NCBI RefSeq assembly: GCF_963678635.1
Contig: NC_087064.1
Location: forward strand, 73,409,465-73,473,464
Origin: Symsagittifera roscoffensis
Taxonomy: Eukaryota; Xenacoelomorpha; Acoela; Convolutidae
Reading direction: 5' to 3'
DNA: 64,000 nt
The notes below the pieces were generated by a model, which was not told where the DNA came from, did not search any database, and saw nothing but the letters and a program-made list of their open reading frames with translations. This document shows, piece by piece, positions 20,401 through 35,400 of the stretch. Numbering within the stretch: position 1 is the stretch's first letter; every line of letters begins with the position of its first letter. A program made the translations under genes and the position numbers.

Positions 20401-23400
20401 AGTTTGTGAGTTAGGACTGGAGTGTATAACTCATAGAGTAATTTCGGATAGGGTACACCGTCTGCTCGTCACGCTATCTTATTTTCGGCCGGATAGATTC
20501 GTGCAACTTCTTAGTCTAATACCGATCCTAATCTTACTCTTATACTATCTAGTCTCAGGTTGTTTAACTAGTCTCTGCTAGGCTCAATAGATCTAGGGTA
20601 TACTGGTTTATTGCGGCTGCTGAAGTGCTCGGGAGAGTCCAACTAATTTCTAAGTTAAATTCAAATCTCTCTGGTGCTGAAATTACAAGTAACTTCAGCA
20701 CTTACAAATAAGTGGGTTGTTAGTTAGATGGATCATGATTGGTTAATATTAAATACTTTACATTGGTAAAATATCTAATTTATCCAATCATAAAATGTAG
20801 TTTAGATCAGGTTCCACCCATCCGGGTTTTACAGAGTTTTTTAGAATAGTTCTTCTGCAATTTGAAGGATGGATGATGGACGTTGGTTTTTGGCGAACAT
20901 CATTTTCTTCCGTTTCCTCTTTGTTAAAGAAGTTCCAGGAAGCTGGAGTTAGAGACATAAGACGTTGTGTCTTCTAGTGACAACGACTAAGTCTTTGCAA
21001 CAAACTCAAATCTGATTTCAGAATGGTTGGCTATGTCAGGTTTTTCTGTTCTGCGTGGAGAACTTCTTTTGTGTCTGATCTAGTTTGGGAATGGCGTGGA
21101 GATTGTGCGTGAAGGGGATGCCTGGTTACTCGGATCTGTACGTATACTTGAACATCGAGGTGGTCATTGGTCTAGTTCAATGAAGTCCTTTTCTGCGAAG
21201 TCAAGTCGTACTCTAAATCCTTTGAGTTGTGATTGTGAGTGGCATATCGATTGTGGTTGGTCATTCTCTCTCGAGTGTAGTGGGGTCGTTTTGTCTTTAG
21301 ATGTTCGTCCTTGGTGTTGTATTCTGATCTATGTATTGCATAATGTAATTTACATTTTATAAAACATTTATTAGTTTAATATTTTTTAATTATGATTTTA
21401 GTTAGTTGTTTTCACAAAAGCTTTTTGTTTTAGTTCGGTTATTTTGAAGAGTTACTCACCCTTGAGTAGCTCTTATTAAAAATAGAGGTGTGGTCACAAA
21501 GCGTGGATGTAGCGCGGTGGGTTAGGCCGGCTATAGAGCATGCTCAGGACGTCCTTCCTGGTGGGTTAGGCCAGGAGTGGGAGTATGATTTCATGCGGTT
21601 TTTATGAGGGTCCTGTTATGTGACAACGTTTTATGTTGGGTTTGTTGTGGTTTTTCTTATGTCTTGTTGGTTATGTCCTTTTTCCAAAAAGCAAATTGTT
21701 CGTGGTATGGGTTTGTCTTTCGACTTTTTTGTGTTTTATTATTTCTTTTTTAGACTTTATAATAGTCTTCAAAAGAATAAATTATCCAGTTTTAAACTGG
21801 GTTAATCCGGTTTGGGTACCGTTGGTTTCCTTTTCTTAGTCATGCTGTTATTCTTTGATTTGTGGTATTTAGTAAGCTGCGTTGGTTAGTTTTGTTTAGT
21901 ATATGATTCCTTTCCAACCGGGTTAAAGGAAGGTTTGAAACATGTTATTATATGTTAGAGTTGTTGAGTGTGAAAACTTGAAACTGAAATTCATTATTTT
22001 AAACAATTCTTCGTGGGCGAGCTGTGCGAGTGTGGATAGAATTTCTGTGCGAATGAATGAAAATATCAAAAGGTTAGTACTGCATTTGCATTTTATTAAT
22101 TTACTGCATAGAATTTGGAAATACTGCTAGTTATGGGGGAATTTTAAGTTACAAATTTTCATCATAATTAGATTTACTGCTTGTGGGGAAAATTTTAGAA
22201 ATGAATTTACTGCATTGGTATTAAATTTATAAATTTATAAGTGTAAGAGATTAATAGAATTTTTGAAATCTGTTTGATGAAATTTGCGATTTTTATTTGT
22301 CTTTTGTGGTTTTTGTAGGTGATTGTCGGATGAAGGCTAAAAACCTAAAGAAAACATGGATAAAGTATGGTGAGTTTTTTAATATTTTAATTAGTTAGTA
22401 ATATTTATTTAATTTATACTTACCTGTTAGTCGTCGGGGAAAAAACCGTGGGGGAAGATGTCGTGGATGAGATCGGAAGTTGTTAGTAGTTTAGCTAAGA
22501 TGCGGATGATATTTTTAGTCTGAAGCAGTGGCCAAAGCAATTGAAGTGCCTTGATAGTGGTTAGTTCTTCAGTGCCAACTGCAAACTCATAAGGTGTGTT
22601 TTGGATTAGATTATATAATTTGTGATTGAATTTAGTGTTGTGGATGAGTTCTAAAATTGGGATTTCTATAGGTTGTACAAACTCGTGCGGGATAAGGAAG
22701 GGTCGGGATTCTTCGGCGTTGAAGGTCTTGGTGATGGGACAGAAGATGTACATTTGGGTTATGGGATCATAATTGCGAAGAATACCATGAAGGTTAGTAT
22801 CTTTAATGCAATATGTGAAATTTAGGAAAAATGGTGAAGTGTATTTGGAATTAATGAATTGAAAACGATGGTGTGGTTGTCTAGAGGGTGTGTGTAGATC
22901 AAAGTGATTTTGGATGAAGCGATAATAACTATATGTGTGGGTTTGTTTAGTGCGCAACATAATATCGTGTGAGCAGTGTAAATCTCTTTCGTGTGGTGCA
23001 AGGAAATGAAAGGTTAGTGAAAATATTTGGAAGCGTTCTTTAAAACTTTCGTATGCTTGTGTGTCTGTTAGTGCTTCTGAAATAATGTGATCAAACTTTC
23101 GGTCGAAGATGTTTAGTGTAAATATATATGGTGTCTTGATGAAAAATTTCTCGGTAATTTGTGGATTAGCGAAGCGATCGTCGTCTAAAAATTGATCTTG
23201 GTTAGCTCTGATGATGTTGTGATCATAGTATTCGAGTGTATTTTCGTTAGCTCTAGGTGCAGTGTGTGTTTTTAGTGATTTTTTATATCCAACGTAAGTA
23301 AATTGTCTAGCGGTTAGTGGTGTAGTGAGTCGATATAGCATGTCCGTATTTCGCTCTATATCGATGTGAGTGTTAGATAAAGGTAAGCAAAGAGGGTTAG

Positions 23401-26400
23401 TAAAATGATAATATGAGGTCCAAGAGAGAGTGGGCATTAAAACGTATTCATCTACAAAGTTGCGTGTTTCGTTAGTGTCGTGGGGGGTGTTTAAGGTGTA
23501 TTGTGGGAATGAGGGTAAGGTGATGGCTAAAAATTCTTTTGTGTTAGTATGCTTGGGGTGGTTGATGTATTCACGGGCTGTTCCTGGTTTTGTTGGGAAA
23601 GGATGGTTGGGGAACTTTCTTTTAAAAGTGCGGTAAGCTCTATTAGTGTTGAGTGAAGATTCAGTTGATGTGGATGATGGTGCTAATGATTCAGTATAAT
23701 TTGAAGAGGGTGTAGGGGTAGGGGGGTTGGATGAATTTATTGTGGAGGAGATTTGGTTTATTGTTGGGGTATGGAGGTGGTAGGGTTGTTGTTGAAGGGT
23801 AATAAAATTATCTAGCTCTGGGGAGATTCGGGGGGTGTCTGGAGAATGAGATGATTGGTCAGAATGAAGTGAGGAGTAGGTTGGGGTAACTTGGGAAGCA
23901 TAAGAGGGTGTGGAAGTGATTGGGTCAGGGTTATTGGATAATATGGGTTGAAAAGGGGGTTGAGAAAAATTAGAAGAGTTATGAAAATTATTGGATGGGG
24001 ATGGTTCTGATTCGGCAAATTCATCGGGGGTTTCAATATTCGGGTTATTGAGTTGTGAGATAGAATATAAAACTGAGATGTGTGAATTAGTGTCGGAATT
24101 CATGCCTGATGTTACATTACTAGATGGAAAATCGGGTGGCGGAAAAGCAAAAAGTGGTATTATTGGGATTGGAGAGGTAAGATTGGTTGGGTGGGAATTT
24201 GATCGGTGTAGTGATCCAAGTTGGCGGCTCATCGTGGGCTAAAAAAATGATTATTTTGAGACTGAAAAGCGGTGGTATGGGGTTGTTCAATAATTTGTTC
24301 ATAAGTATTATGATCTTGTGACTGGTGTGTCATTATATGTTGGATGGGACTTTGTGATGTGGTGAGTCGAAAATTTGGATTATGTGTGATGGCTAAATTT
24401 CGAAAATTTCGTGGGACTAGGGATAGTGGATGGTTATTTGGTAGGGGTGGTAATTGTGGTGCCGTTGGCGTTATGTCTACATTGTTATGTTCTTCGTCGT
24501 ATGTATTTTGTCGTGTTGCTATTTTTGTGTTATATTCTTTTATTTGTGCGTCTAAAAGAATTTTGTTTATAGATGTAGAAAAGATTCCAAAAAATCCTGC
24601 AAAGAGTATGCGTGCTACGCTTGCTTGTCTGTTTACTTGTGTGTGTATAGCACATGTGTTGTAGATTCCTTTTAAAAGTGAGAAAAGAAATCCAATAAAG
24701 TTAAACATTGCGTATAAAATAGTCAATTTTTCTAAGATGTAGTAGGGCCATCCTAGAAAATCGAGGATCTCATTTTTGAGTGTAACAAAGCTAAAAATGT
24801 TAATTGGTGATATATCTTGGGGACGGTATTTTTCACCGTTTAGATATATATAATCTTTAATGTCTTTAAAATATCCGCTATAGTCTTGCGTGTAGATATC
24901 GGCAAATCCTGCGGTTTCTGCAAGTTTGCGTAAATTTTGATCTATTGATTGTCTTTGTATAGTGTCCATTTGTGTTAATAATTCTTGGAATTGTTGTGTT
25001 CTAATGTGATGTTGAATATCTGATTTTGAATAGATTCCTATTGATTGTAAGTCTATATTTGGGTTTCGAGCAATAGCGCGAATGCTTTCTGGTGAAAATT
25101 TTTTGAGTGATTGCGTTAATGTGGGATATGGAGTGAGAAGATAATATTTATTTTCATCAGGGTTTAGTTGTACTACATTGTGGCTGTTTTCTGATCCACA
25201 TGGGACTGCGGTATCCCAGAAATAGGTTCTTCGTGAAAGTGTATCCACGAAATGTACTTTATTCTTATAAAAGATAGGGATTCTTTTATAACATCGTTTA
25301 TCTTCAAAAACGTATAGTGGTGATACTTTTTTAGTACAAGTATAAAACCATAAGATGTTTCCTTCATAGTCTAAAAAATTTGATCTATTTCCAGATAATA
25401 AGTATCCTGCATAGGGTATTTTTAATACTGCTAGTGCAAGTGATTGTAATATTTGTGTTCGTTCTAATTCGCATAGTTGGTGTAGTGTTTCTAATTCGGA
25501 GAGTGACATTTCTTGAAAAATTCGGCTAATTGTATAATCTAGTTTCATATCTAAATGAATATCATAGTGGATATTACCGAAATATGTAGTATTCATTAGT
25601 GATAATTCTTGTAAGCGTGTGCTTCTGGTGTCATGGGGTTTTAGATGTCCACCAGGTTGTCCGTTGCTTTTTTCAAAATTAACTGGTATATAGGATGTTC
25701 CTTCGTTTGGAGGATGACCTGTGGCATATGGGTCAAGTTTTATTTTTCCAGTGGTCATGTCGAATCCTTTTTCGTATTCAACTAATATTTCAGAGTATTG
25801 TGTTCTGTGAAGTGGATTCCTGTATTTACATGCAAGTTCTGTTTCTTGATATATTTGAAAACGTGTCAATTTATTTTCTATATTGTGTATGTTTCTAAAA
25901 TTAGTACTTTGTTTTCGTGATGGATGTACTTGTTCATATGGAATTGATTGTATAAAGTATTTTTCGTGAAATTTTATCATACGAGCGTGTATTCTTGCTA
26001 CTTGAAATGTTGTACATGTATCTTCGGGGAACCAAACAATTGTTGCTTGTGTTCTCGTTGTAGGGTCGCAATAACCTTGATCATTTTTACAAGGTAATCG
26101 GATTCCTTGATAGATCATTGTATTATCTGATAAATCTCGTGTTAGTTGTATTTTTTCGAGTTGTATTTTCCAATCGAAAAACATTATTTCTTGGTATCCT
26201 TTATTTTTTGTGTCTGCTTTGCAGTTTGATGGGTTATTTATACCAATGTGTGGTATCCAATGTTTATCGTGTAGGTCATATGTTAATCGTCCGTGTGCGC
26301 CGTTATACGGGTATTTGTCGTCTAGTTTTATATGTCCTTGGTGTCTTTCAAGTTGTGATTGATGTACAGAGTCTGAAAAAACTTGAAAGTTAACTAACTT

Positions 26401-29400
26401 TCTTTCGGAGTTTTTATTTTGTGTGATGTTTAGTCTAAGTAATTCATTTTTACAATCGTCGGGATTGAGATGTAAAAGACGTTCTATATTACTCTGATAG
26501 AATGATTCATGGTCAAGTCGGTTTTTGTTTCCGTTCGAGACTTGTGAACAATGTACTTTCTTTTCGGAAAATGTTGCTGTGAATTTATAACCTGTAACTG
26601 TTGTTGCTCGGGCTTTTGAATAGAGTGTTGCTATTACATTTGTGGTTTCTATAGCTTGTGGTTCTGTTTCACATTGTGATACTTGATTTATTGCATATTT
26701 GTGTAGTGTTTTTTGTTCATTTTCTTCACAATCGTAATGTGTTACTAATAAATCTTGTGGTCCTGTACGAGGGGAAGGGTTTATGTTTTGATTTGAGATT
26801 ACTAGAAAAAGGAGTTGGAGAAAAATTAATAATTTTAGAATATACATGTGTATGATAATCCTGAGTATGGATTATAAAATGTAATGTAGCCAATTGTGTT
26901 TTTGGTATATCTGTCGTATTTGTATATTACTTCAGTAGTTATAAACGGTGGTGGTAGTGATTGAGCTGTTATGTTAGGTGGGTTTAATGGGTAGGGATGT
27001 TGGGTAATATTGTTTAACTTAACTGTGATTTCAAACTTTAATTGTAAACTGTTTTGTTGGAGTATTTGAATATTGTGATCACGGATATCGTTGTGATTAT
27101 CTTGGCGATATTGTAATCTATTAAGTGCCCAGTTATGAAGGCGGTTACTTTCTTGATGTTGTCCAAATAATGGTGGAGGTGCTGTAAATGTATTCCAATC
27201 TAATCTTAAAGGAATATTTATTGATGATTGTTCTCGATATCTGGCGTCGAGATTATTTGGAAAATTTAAGTTAAAAGGTGGTGGTGAAATCTGGCGTTTT
27301 GATGGTGTTGATGGTAGTGATAATGTTTCTGGTAGTGATGAGGATGTTGTTGTATCCGTAGAAATATCTATTGGATTATTGACTAAATTTAATTCACCTT
27401 GTGTAAATGAATGTGTTGTCCAATATGGTAGTCGTGATGCCTGGTTTGGGGGGTTAAAGGGATTTTCACGTATTTGTTCAGATGTTGGTGTTGAACCTAA
27501 GTAATCTGATGGTAGGCTTGAGGTGCTACGTTGTGAAAGAAGCGTAGGGGTTTCTGGTAATATACCAATGGGGTTTTCTGGAGTGTTTTGTGATGGGGAT
27601 TGAGGTATATCAAAATGAACTCGGGGAGTTTGAAAATTTCTGTTTCGTCGAGGATGTATAATTTGTCTATTTATTTCGACTGTATTTTGGTTTTGACTAG
27701 GATTTCTTATTCTACTTAGTTCTTGTGGTAGTGTTGGGTATAGGTTATATGTTGGTTCGCTTAGAGGTGCTTGTCGTTGAACTGGTTCTAGTGGTTCTGA
27801 TAAACGAGCATGTCGTTCTTCAAAAGTGTATGGATTGTCTTGAAAAGAAATTCGTGTAGATGTTTGAGGATTTTGAGTAGTTGAAGGTGGTGTTGGGTTA
27901 TCTTGGGATGATGTCGGTGAAGACTGATTCTGTGACTGTTGGGTAGCAATTTTTGATGGATTTTTGAATTGTTACTTTAGTGGGAAGGTTTATGTTTATT
28001 ATAATATTCTTCCAAAAAAATAATTAGAAAAATTGTTGCTAGGGCAAATGTGATGATTGCTTTCTTTATACATTTGCATATTGTCAAAATGAGGGATGAT
28101 AAAAATGTTATGAAAATTACAAACAATAAAAAAATATCAGTTCTACTGAAAATTGTTCGTATCATTTAGACAAGTTATATGAATCGTACCTGTGGATATA
28201 ATCAAGGGTTTTGGAAAGTTGGAGAAATAGTTCGAATATAGTGTAGAAAATTTAAAAAATGTTACAAAAAATGATTAGGATTATTAGAAAAGATTCAAGT
28301 ATATCAAAAAGAAATATTATAAAGGTTTCAAGTATTGTAAAAAAATGTTTAAGATTTATGAGTATTTGAGTAACTGATTGAGAGAAGAGCATTTAAGAAA
28401 TGATCTCTTGGTCGAATACTTTTTGCTGTTTGAGGCGATTTTCAAGTGTGGTCGGATTATTTATTAGTTTTTTGACAAGTGGGTTGAGTTTTGTAAAAAA
28501 TTGTTGGGGGCAATTTTCATGGTGATCGGGAGGTCGTCTTTTTCTTTATTTTTGTTTGTCAAATGATCCGGGGTATGGTGAGATTTTTATACTTTAGGCT
28601 AAATGAAATGTTCATTTTGTTACTTTAGGCTAAGTTAACAAATTTGTTTTGGGGGTATTCGTGGTCTGAGTTGGGGAAATATTGTTGATCTTTGGGTTAT
28701 TAGATAAGGGAGGGGTACGGTATTATGGTGATATTTATTTTAGTTGTCAAGTTGGAGTGGTTTGCTTATTTTTGACCTGGAGGTCGTAAAGTTATAGTTA
28801 TAGATGTGCCTGGAGTTCTATATGATTCGTCTAATTGGTCTTAGTTTGAGTTAGAGAAAGTGACGGATTGGATGAATCCTATTGGTCTATTTTGAACTAG
28901 AATTATTGCGTACTTGTCAGCATGTTATTTTGAAAAATGTAAATGGAAAATGTTTCGGAGGTTTCAAGATTGTGAAGTATAATGTTAAAATTACTTTTGA
29001 AATTCCACTTTCTTTAAAATTTTAGATTGGGGGATGAATATTTTATAGTTTTTACGTGGTTGATTTCGGAGTCTTGTTGTTTTTCTATTTTCTGATTTGT
29101 CGATTTGTTCTTGGGGTATTATTTGTTCGGTCATTTTTTTATTTTTTCTTTGTTTTGGGGATTCTTTATGGTTTTGTGTATTGTTTTTGGTGGCGGTTGG
29201 TTTTGTGTTTTGATTTTCGGTGGGGTTATCATTTTGTTCTGTGTTTTTCAGATGTGGTTCATTTTGAATGATTTTTAATCCTGTGAAAGAATATAATTGA
29301 GTTAATTCGCGGAGTGCGTATTCTTTTGGGTAATAAGGTAATAGGCTGTTTCGATGTTGAACGATTTCTTTTTTGTTTGAGTCGGTAATTTTATATGTGA

Positions 29401-32400
29401 CATCAGTGGGTTTTGCAATTATTTGGTATGGTCCTTTTCGAAGGGGTTGTAATTTTTTAGAAATTCCTTTTTGAGTATTAAAATTAGGTATTAAAACAAA
29501 TGTTCCAATTTTTAATTCGGAGGCTGGTGTAAAACGTGAATTGATTTGTTCATTAATGTTTTGTCTTTGTAATAACTTTTTTGTTATTTTTTGATAAATT
29601 TCATTGTGTTTTTTATCTCTATTTAGAATCCATTCGGTGTGTGTACCGGAGGCTAGTTTAAGAATTTGTGGGTGATGAAAATGATCTTCATCGTGTGTAT
29701 GTAAAGGTAGGTTATAACAAATTGAGTCTTTATTTGGTTGACAATAACCTTGTGCGTTTTTATGAGAATTTGCTGTAAACATTATTGGTTTGCGTGGCTT
29801 TTGGTTAAAAACCATTTCGTATGTTGACATTCCTAAAGTTGTCGTAATTTGTGAATTATATGCTAAGGGAAATAATTTTACATCTGCTGACCATTCGGTA
29901 TATTTTGTATCATTTCCGTTGATGATACATCTGAGATATTCTTGTAATGAACGGTTCATACCTTCGACTAAGCCGTTTGTCCAAGGTGCATGAGATGTAC
30001 GTGGTTTGTGTTTAATGTTGTATAAATGACATAGTGTGATAATTTCATTATTTATGAATTCTGTACCGTTGTCTGTAACTAAAATTTCTGGTAGTCCGAA
30101 TTTTGCTATCCAGTGTTCATAGAGTGTTGTGTAAGCGTAATAAGCGTTACAATGTGGTACTGGGTTAATTGCTACATAATGTGTAAATGCGTCAACAATT
30201 ACCATAATGTAGGAGTTTCCTTCGGATGAGGGTGAAATTGGTCCTTTGGTATCAAATGAGATACGATGATTAAAGTACAAACTTTGTCCTTTAAAATCTT
30301 GTTTTTGTGCTATTTGTTTTTGATTTGGGTAAGGTTTATTTAGTTGACATACTATACAATCATTGCATAGTATTTTTATCCAAATTGGTGCATTTGGGAA
30401 GTAAAAATTTTGTATAAAATTTGAATATGTTTTTTCTGATCCAGAGTGTCCTTTAATATTTTGTGTATGTGAAATATTAAAAGCTATAAGAATCATACTT
30501 AAAGGGAGACAGGGAACTGTAGATTCATTCAGGTTATACTCTAAAAGGTCTGTATTTTCGTTAATTGTTGTGTTGTTAAATTTGCGAAAGTATCGGAGGA
30601 GTGTTTTGTTTCCTAGAATGGTTGAATCTGCCTTGACAGGTTTAGTTTTATATTTGTGCCATGATTTTAGTTGTCTAATTATCGGGTCAAGATTTTGATA
30701 TTGTTTCAGTGTTGAAATTGTAATCGTTTCTGTTGGAGGGAGAAAAATGTTTTCAATTTCGAATTTAGATAAGGGTATTGTATCAAGTGGGTCGTGAAGG
30801 TCAAAAACTTGATTTATTGTGTATTTTGAATCATTTGTTTGTGGTCCTGATAAATTTATTTTATCAGTTAAATCTTCTTTTTCAATTAGTGGAAAATGGT
30901 CTTTCTTAGGCGGGTGTTGTTTTGTTCGTTTTTGTTGGGTGTTATTTTTTATCCATTGAGAATATGGGATTGGTTTGAAAGTTGATGTTCCAAGTAGATC
31001 AACTTCATAATGATTATTTTGACAATCTAAATAAAGTGGGAAATGTTGTAAACTATTTATTTGTGATTGTTCAATATCAGTTTTTACTGCATATTTGCAT
31101 TCCAATCGGGGTGATGTTTCGTTTTCTGCAAGGTAGAATTTTATGTTTTTGGGTATTTCAACTGTTGTTTTTCGTGTAAGTAATTCAGGTGGTGTATTTC
31201 GACTTAAGGTGTCTGGTAATGCAAGATTTTTTCCTGCAGTCCAAACTATATGTAAGTTTGGAAATTTCATTAGAATTAGTTGAAATCTGTAAACTCGGTG
31301 GTTTGGGTTAGATTTTTGTGTAAAGAGAAAGATGATTGGTTTATGGTCTGTGAATAAAACTGTGGGGTGTTTTGATCCAAGTATCAGAAATTCATATTCT
31401 GTCAGTGTATATATTATGGCTGTACATTCTCTCATTGGAGTTGAGAGTCGTAGCTCTGCTTGAGTGAATAATCGAGAATTTGCTGATATGAGGTTCATTT
31501 TATTTGTACCATTATGTGATTGTAATAGTGCTGCACCGATGCCAAAGTTCGAAGCATCGCACATTGCATAAAATGGTTGATTTGAATCTGGAATTGTGTT
31601 TGAAATTTGTTCAGTTAAAAGTTTCTTTATTTCTTCAAATCGTGTTTGATGTTCTGTATTCCATTCAAAATTATTTTGTTGTCTAAGGATGTTATAAAAT
31701 GGTCGTAGATATAATTGCATTTTATAAACATATTTACTTAAAAAGTTTAACATTCCAAGAAATTCTTGGATTTTCTTTTTATTTGTTGGTGGTTGAAGTT
31801 TTTGAATAGCGTCAATGCGTGATTTCAATGGAGTGATTGTTTTTCTTTCTATATTATGTCCTAAGAATTTAACTCTTGTCAAAAAGAAGTGTGATTTATC
31901 GGGGGCGGCCTTCAGATTTTCGTTCTGAAGTATTTGGTGATATTTTTCTAAAACATTGAACATCTCGTCTTTTGTTTGTGATTGCATAAAAACATCGTCT
32001 AAATAGGTGATTGCGTTTTTCTTGAGTATTAGTGGTCTAAAAATTTTGCTCATAAAAGCTGAAAATGCTGCTGGTCCTATGGATATTCCATAGAATAAGC
32101 GGTTGAATTCATATTGTTGGTTTCCGATAACAAATTGTGTTAAACGTCGTGATTGTTCATCTAGTGGCATTTGATTGTATGCACTATTCATATCGGCGGT
32201 TGTAAAGTATTTGCCGTTTATTTTTGTTAAAATAACTTGTATTGGTTCAATGGGCCAATTACATTTTGATTCATCTATAAGTGAATTGAGGTATCTAGCA
32301 TCGAGAACGATTTTTAATGATTCTCCTTTAGCTAGAATGATAACGGGGTTGATAAATGTGTTCCCTTTTGGTTGTTCTTCTTTATTAACTGGTGATATAA

Positions 32401-35400
32401 TGTTGTATTGTTCTAAAATATCGAGTAATCTGTTCACTTTATCATGTAAGTGAATTGGTACTTTACTTGCTCTCTGTTTTTTGAAAACTGCGTCTGGTTT
32501 TAACGGGAGATGTAGTGATGAACTGATTTTTCCAACATCGAATTTTGATGTTGCATAGACTGATGAATATTTAATTAGCTGTTTGGCTAACTTTTCGAAT
32601 TCGTCTTGTGTTATTTGTGAATGTTGGAAATTAAACATTGTTAAAAATTTCTGTTGGTCCTCTGTGTAGTTACTTATGTTGAATGTAGGTTTGAAATATG
32701 GAGTTTTTGTGAAATAATCCGTATTTCTGTTTTCGTTACTTATTATATTATTTATAGATAATTCTTCATTAAGAATTGTAGATTGGCAAATATCTAGTAA
32801 TTGGAGTATATTATTTACGCGATAAGCTTTTTCGTGTATTGGTGATATTGTAACGTTGGTTTCACAATATCCTAGAAGTCCTAAAGGTAATGTTACTTGG
32901 TAAGGTGTGTTGTTATAGACATGTAAGGAAATGATATCTGAATTCGAATTTTTCAAATATTTTATGGATGAGATTGTGATTTTGAAAAATTTGTGAATAG
33001 GTTTGAATTCAAAATCTGACATATAAAATTTTTGTTTGTTTTGTTCTTTATCATATTGGTGAACTTGTTTGATTGAAAAATTATAGATATTTCCTGATAG
33101 TGGTTTTAGGTGTTTTCTTTGTTGGTTAAATATCGGGTAGAATTTTGAAAAGAATGGTGGTTGTTTATTTAATCTTTGAAAAAATGTTAAGGATGTTTCT
33201 TTTGTTTTTGTATATTTATCTTTGATTAATATTTTACTATTTAGTATGTTAATTGTTGGTATATACTTCGAAATAAATGGTATTCCAATGATATTATATT
33301 TAATATCAGTGATATGGAATATTTGTTTAAATGGCTTATTTAAAATTTTGCTTTGCTCCATTGTTCTGGTGGGGAGGAGAAATAATTGGATTTTTCCGTA
33401 GTTTATCAATGTTGATCCTTGTGCTGTTGCTAACTTACTGGAGGTTTCAAGAGGTGTTAGCTTTGGGTGTAAAGTTTTTATTTCATTCCATGTGGGGATG
33501 TTTATTATGTTTGATTCTGCTCCTGAATCAATTAAAAAATCTATTTCAAGGTCTGGTGGTTGAAATTCTTTATTTCTTGGGCTTTCTAAGAGAAATGGTA
33601 TTGTCCAAATTTTTTCTTTGGGTTGTTCTTTTTGTATATTTTGATAAATGTGGTTTGTATTCAAGCATTTTGTTTTGATATTTTTATTGGTTTGATTTGT
33701 AGTGTTAATCTCATTTGTTTCTTGCGTCGTTGGTGTGGAATTTATGGGTGTAGTGTAATAATTTTGAAGAAATTCTGATTGATTTTCATATATGTGTGAT
33801 GAAAAAGGTTGTTCATATATGACAGATTCATAGTCATTTTCGACTTTTATCATATTGATAGAAAGAGTGTTTTCAGTATCACCTTCTGAATCTGATGATG
33901 TACAGTTTATTTGATTGAGTTGTAACGTATCAGTTACTGTGTCATCAATACCTGGAGGGTCTGATGTTGTTTCTGGATTAGATTGTACTTGATTAATATG
34001 TCTTTGATGTTTAGGTGTACTACTTCTGTGGCGATTATTAGAATTATTATAGTTATTATTATTCCGGTGTGGTGATTGGGAATAATTTCTATAACGATTA
34101 TTATAACTTGAGTGTCGATTTTGTGAATTATTTCGCGATCTATTTTGATAATTGTTGTTTGGTCTGTTATAGTTCGATCTATTATATGAGTTATTCCTTG
34201 ATCGATTGTTCGGGTAATTCTGGTTTCGGTTGTTTGAATAACTTCTATTTCGATTATAGGAGTAGTTTCTATTCCTATCGTATGATGAATTTCGTGATTG
34301 GTTGTTTGGATAGTAGTTATTTCTTGATTGGGAATTAGATCTAGAAACAAATCGTTGTGTATTTGAATGTGATCTGGAGTAGTTATTTCGACTATTTGGT
34401 CTATTGTAGTGATTTTGTGATGAATTATGCGTGTTTCTTCGTTCTGGTGATCTTCCTCTATAACTTGAGTTATATGGTGATTGATTTCTTGTATAATTTG
34501 TATTGTTCGGGAGTGGTTTTCCTGAACTGTTGTTGCTGTAGACTGTTTTGTTCGGTAGGTTTTGATCTTTTTTCATGTATTGATGGAATGATTTATTTGG
34601 TTCTTTATATTTTTGAGGTTTAATTTGATTGTCTTGCTGTTTTTGTCTACATTCGGAAATACTATGTCCGTATCGTCGGCAATAATTACACCATTTTTTG
34701 AAAGATGGTTTGCCTTTAAAGTTTGGGTTCTTTTCGTAAATATTGAGTATTTCAGTGATTTTTTCAACGAGGTCTGTCTCTGATTCCTGTATATTATTAA
34801 TATTAGTGGGAGTCGTTTCAATTCTGTTAACGTATTGTAATTTCAGATTTTCCGTTTCTTCTAGTTTCATCGTGATTTCTGCTTGTTCTAATTTGTCTAC
34901 TAGTTTTCGAAAATCTAAATCGGGTTCTCGAATTGAAGAAGGATGGGATGCTCTCTTTTTTATTGCTATTTTCCTTAATTGTGGTGTTAAGGTCATCATT
35001 AAGATTTCTGTCATCTTTGTGTTTTTATAGTCATGTGTATTTAATGAATATGCTTTTCGAACTAGTGTTTCGATTCGTACTGCTATTTGCTTGATGGTTT
35101 CGTTTGGTAATCTGCGAATTTCATTACATAAAACTCTTTGTTGTTGTTTGTTTCTTTCGGAGTCAAACATTTTTGAAAATTCCTGTGTAAACCTTTTCCA
35201 GTTTGATTTTATTTCTAGAGGTAGTACTGAAAACCATTTTTGGGCTGCGCCATCTAAGGTTGTTTGTATTAACGCTGTGCGTCGATGTATCCAGTTTTGA
35301 TGTAGTGGCGTATTAATTGGTTCAGGTCCAATATTTAAAATCAGGTTTGCTGTTACTGCATTTAAATAATCTTCTACAGAGTATTCAGGGTCTGTTCCTG

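Noticed and set aside
20408-20581. Short ORF repeated in both LTRs (also 38911-39084)
   Set aside because: It lies on the strand opposite to the element and spans LTR regulatory sequence. It is duplicated only because the LTRs are.
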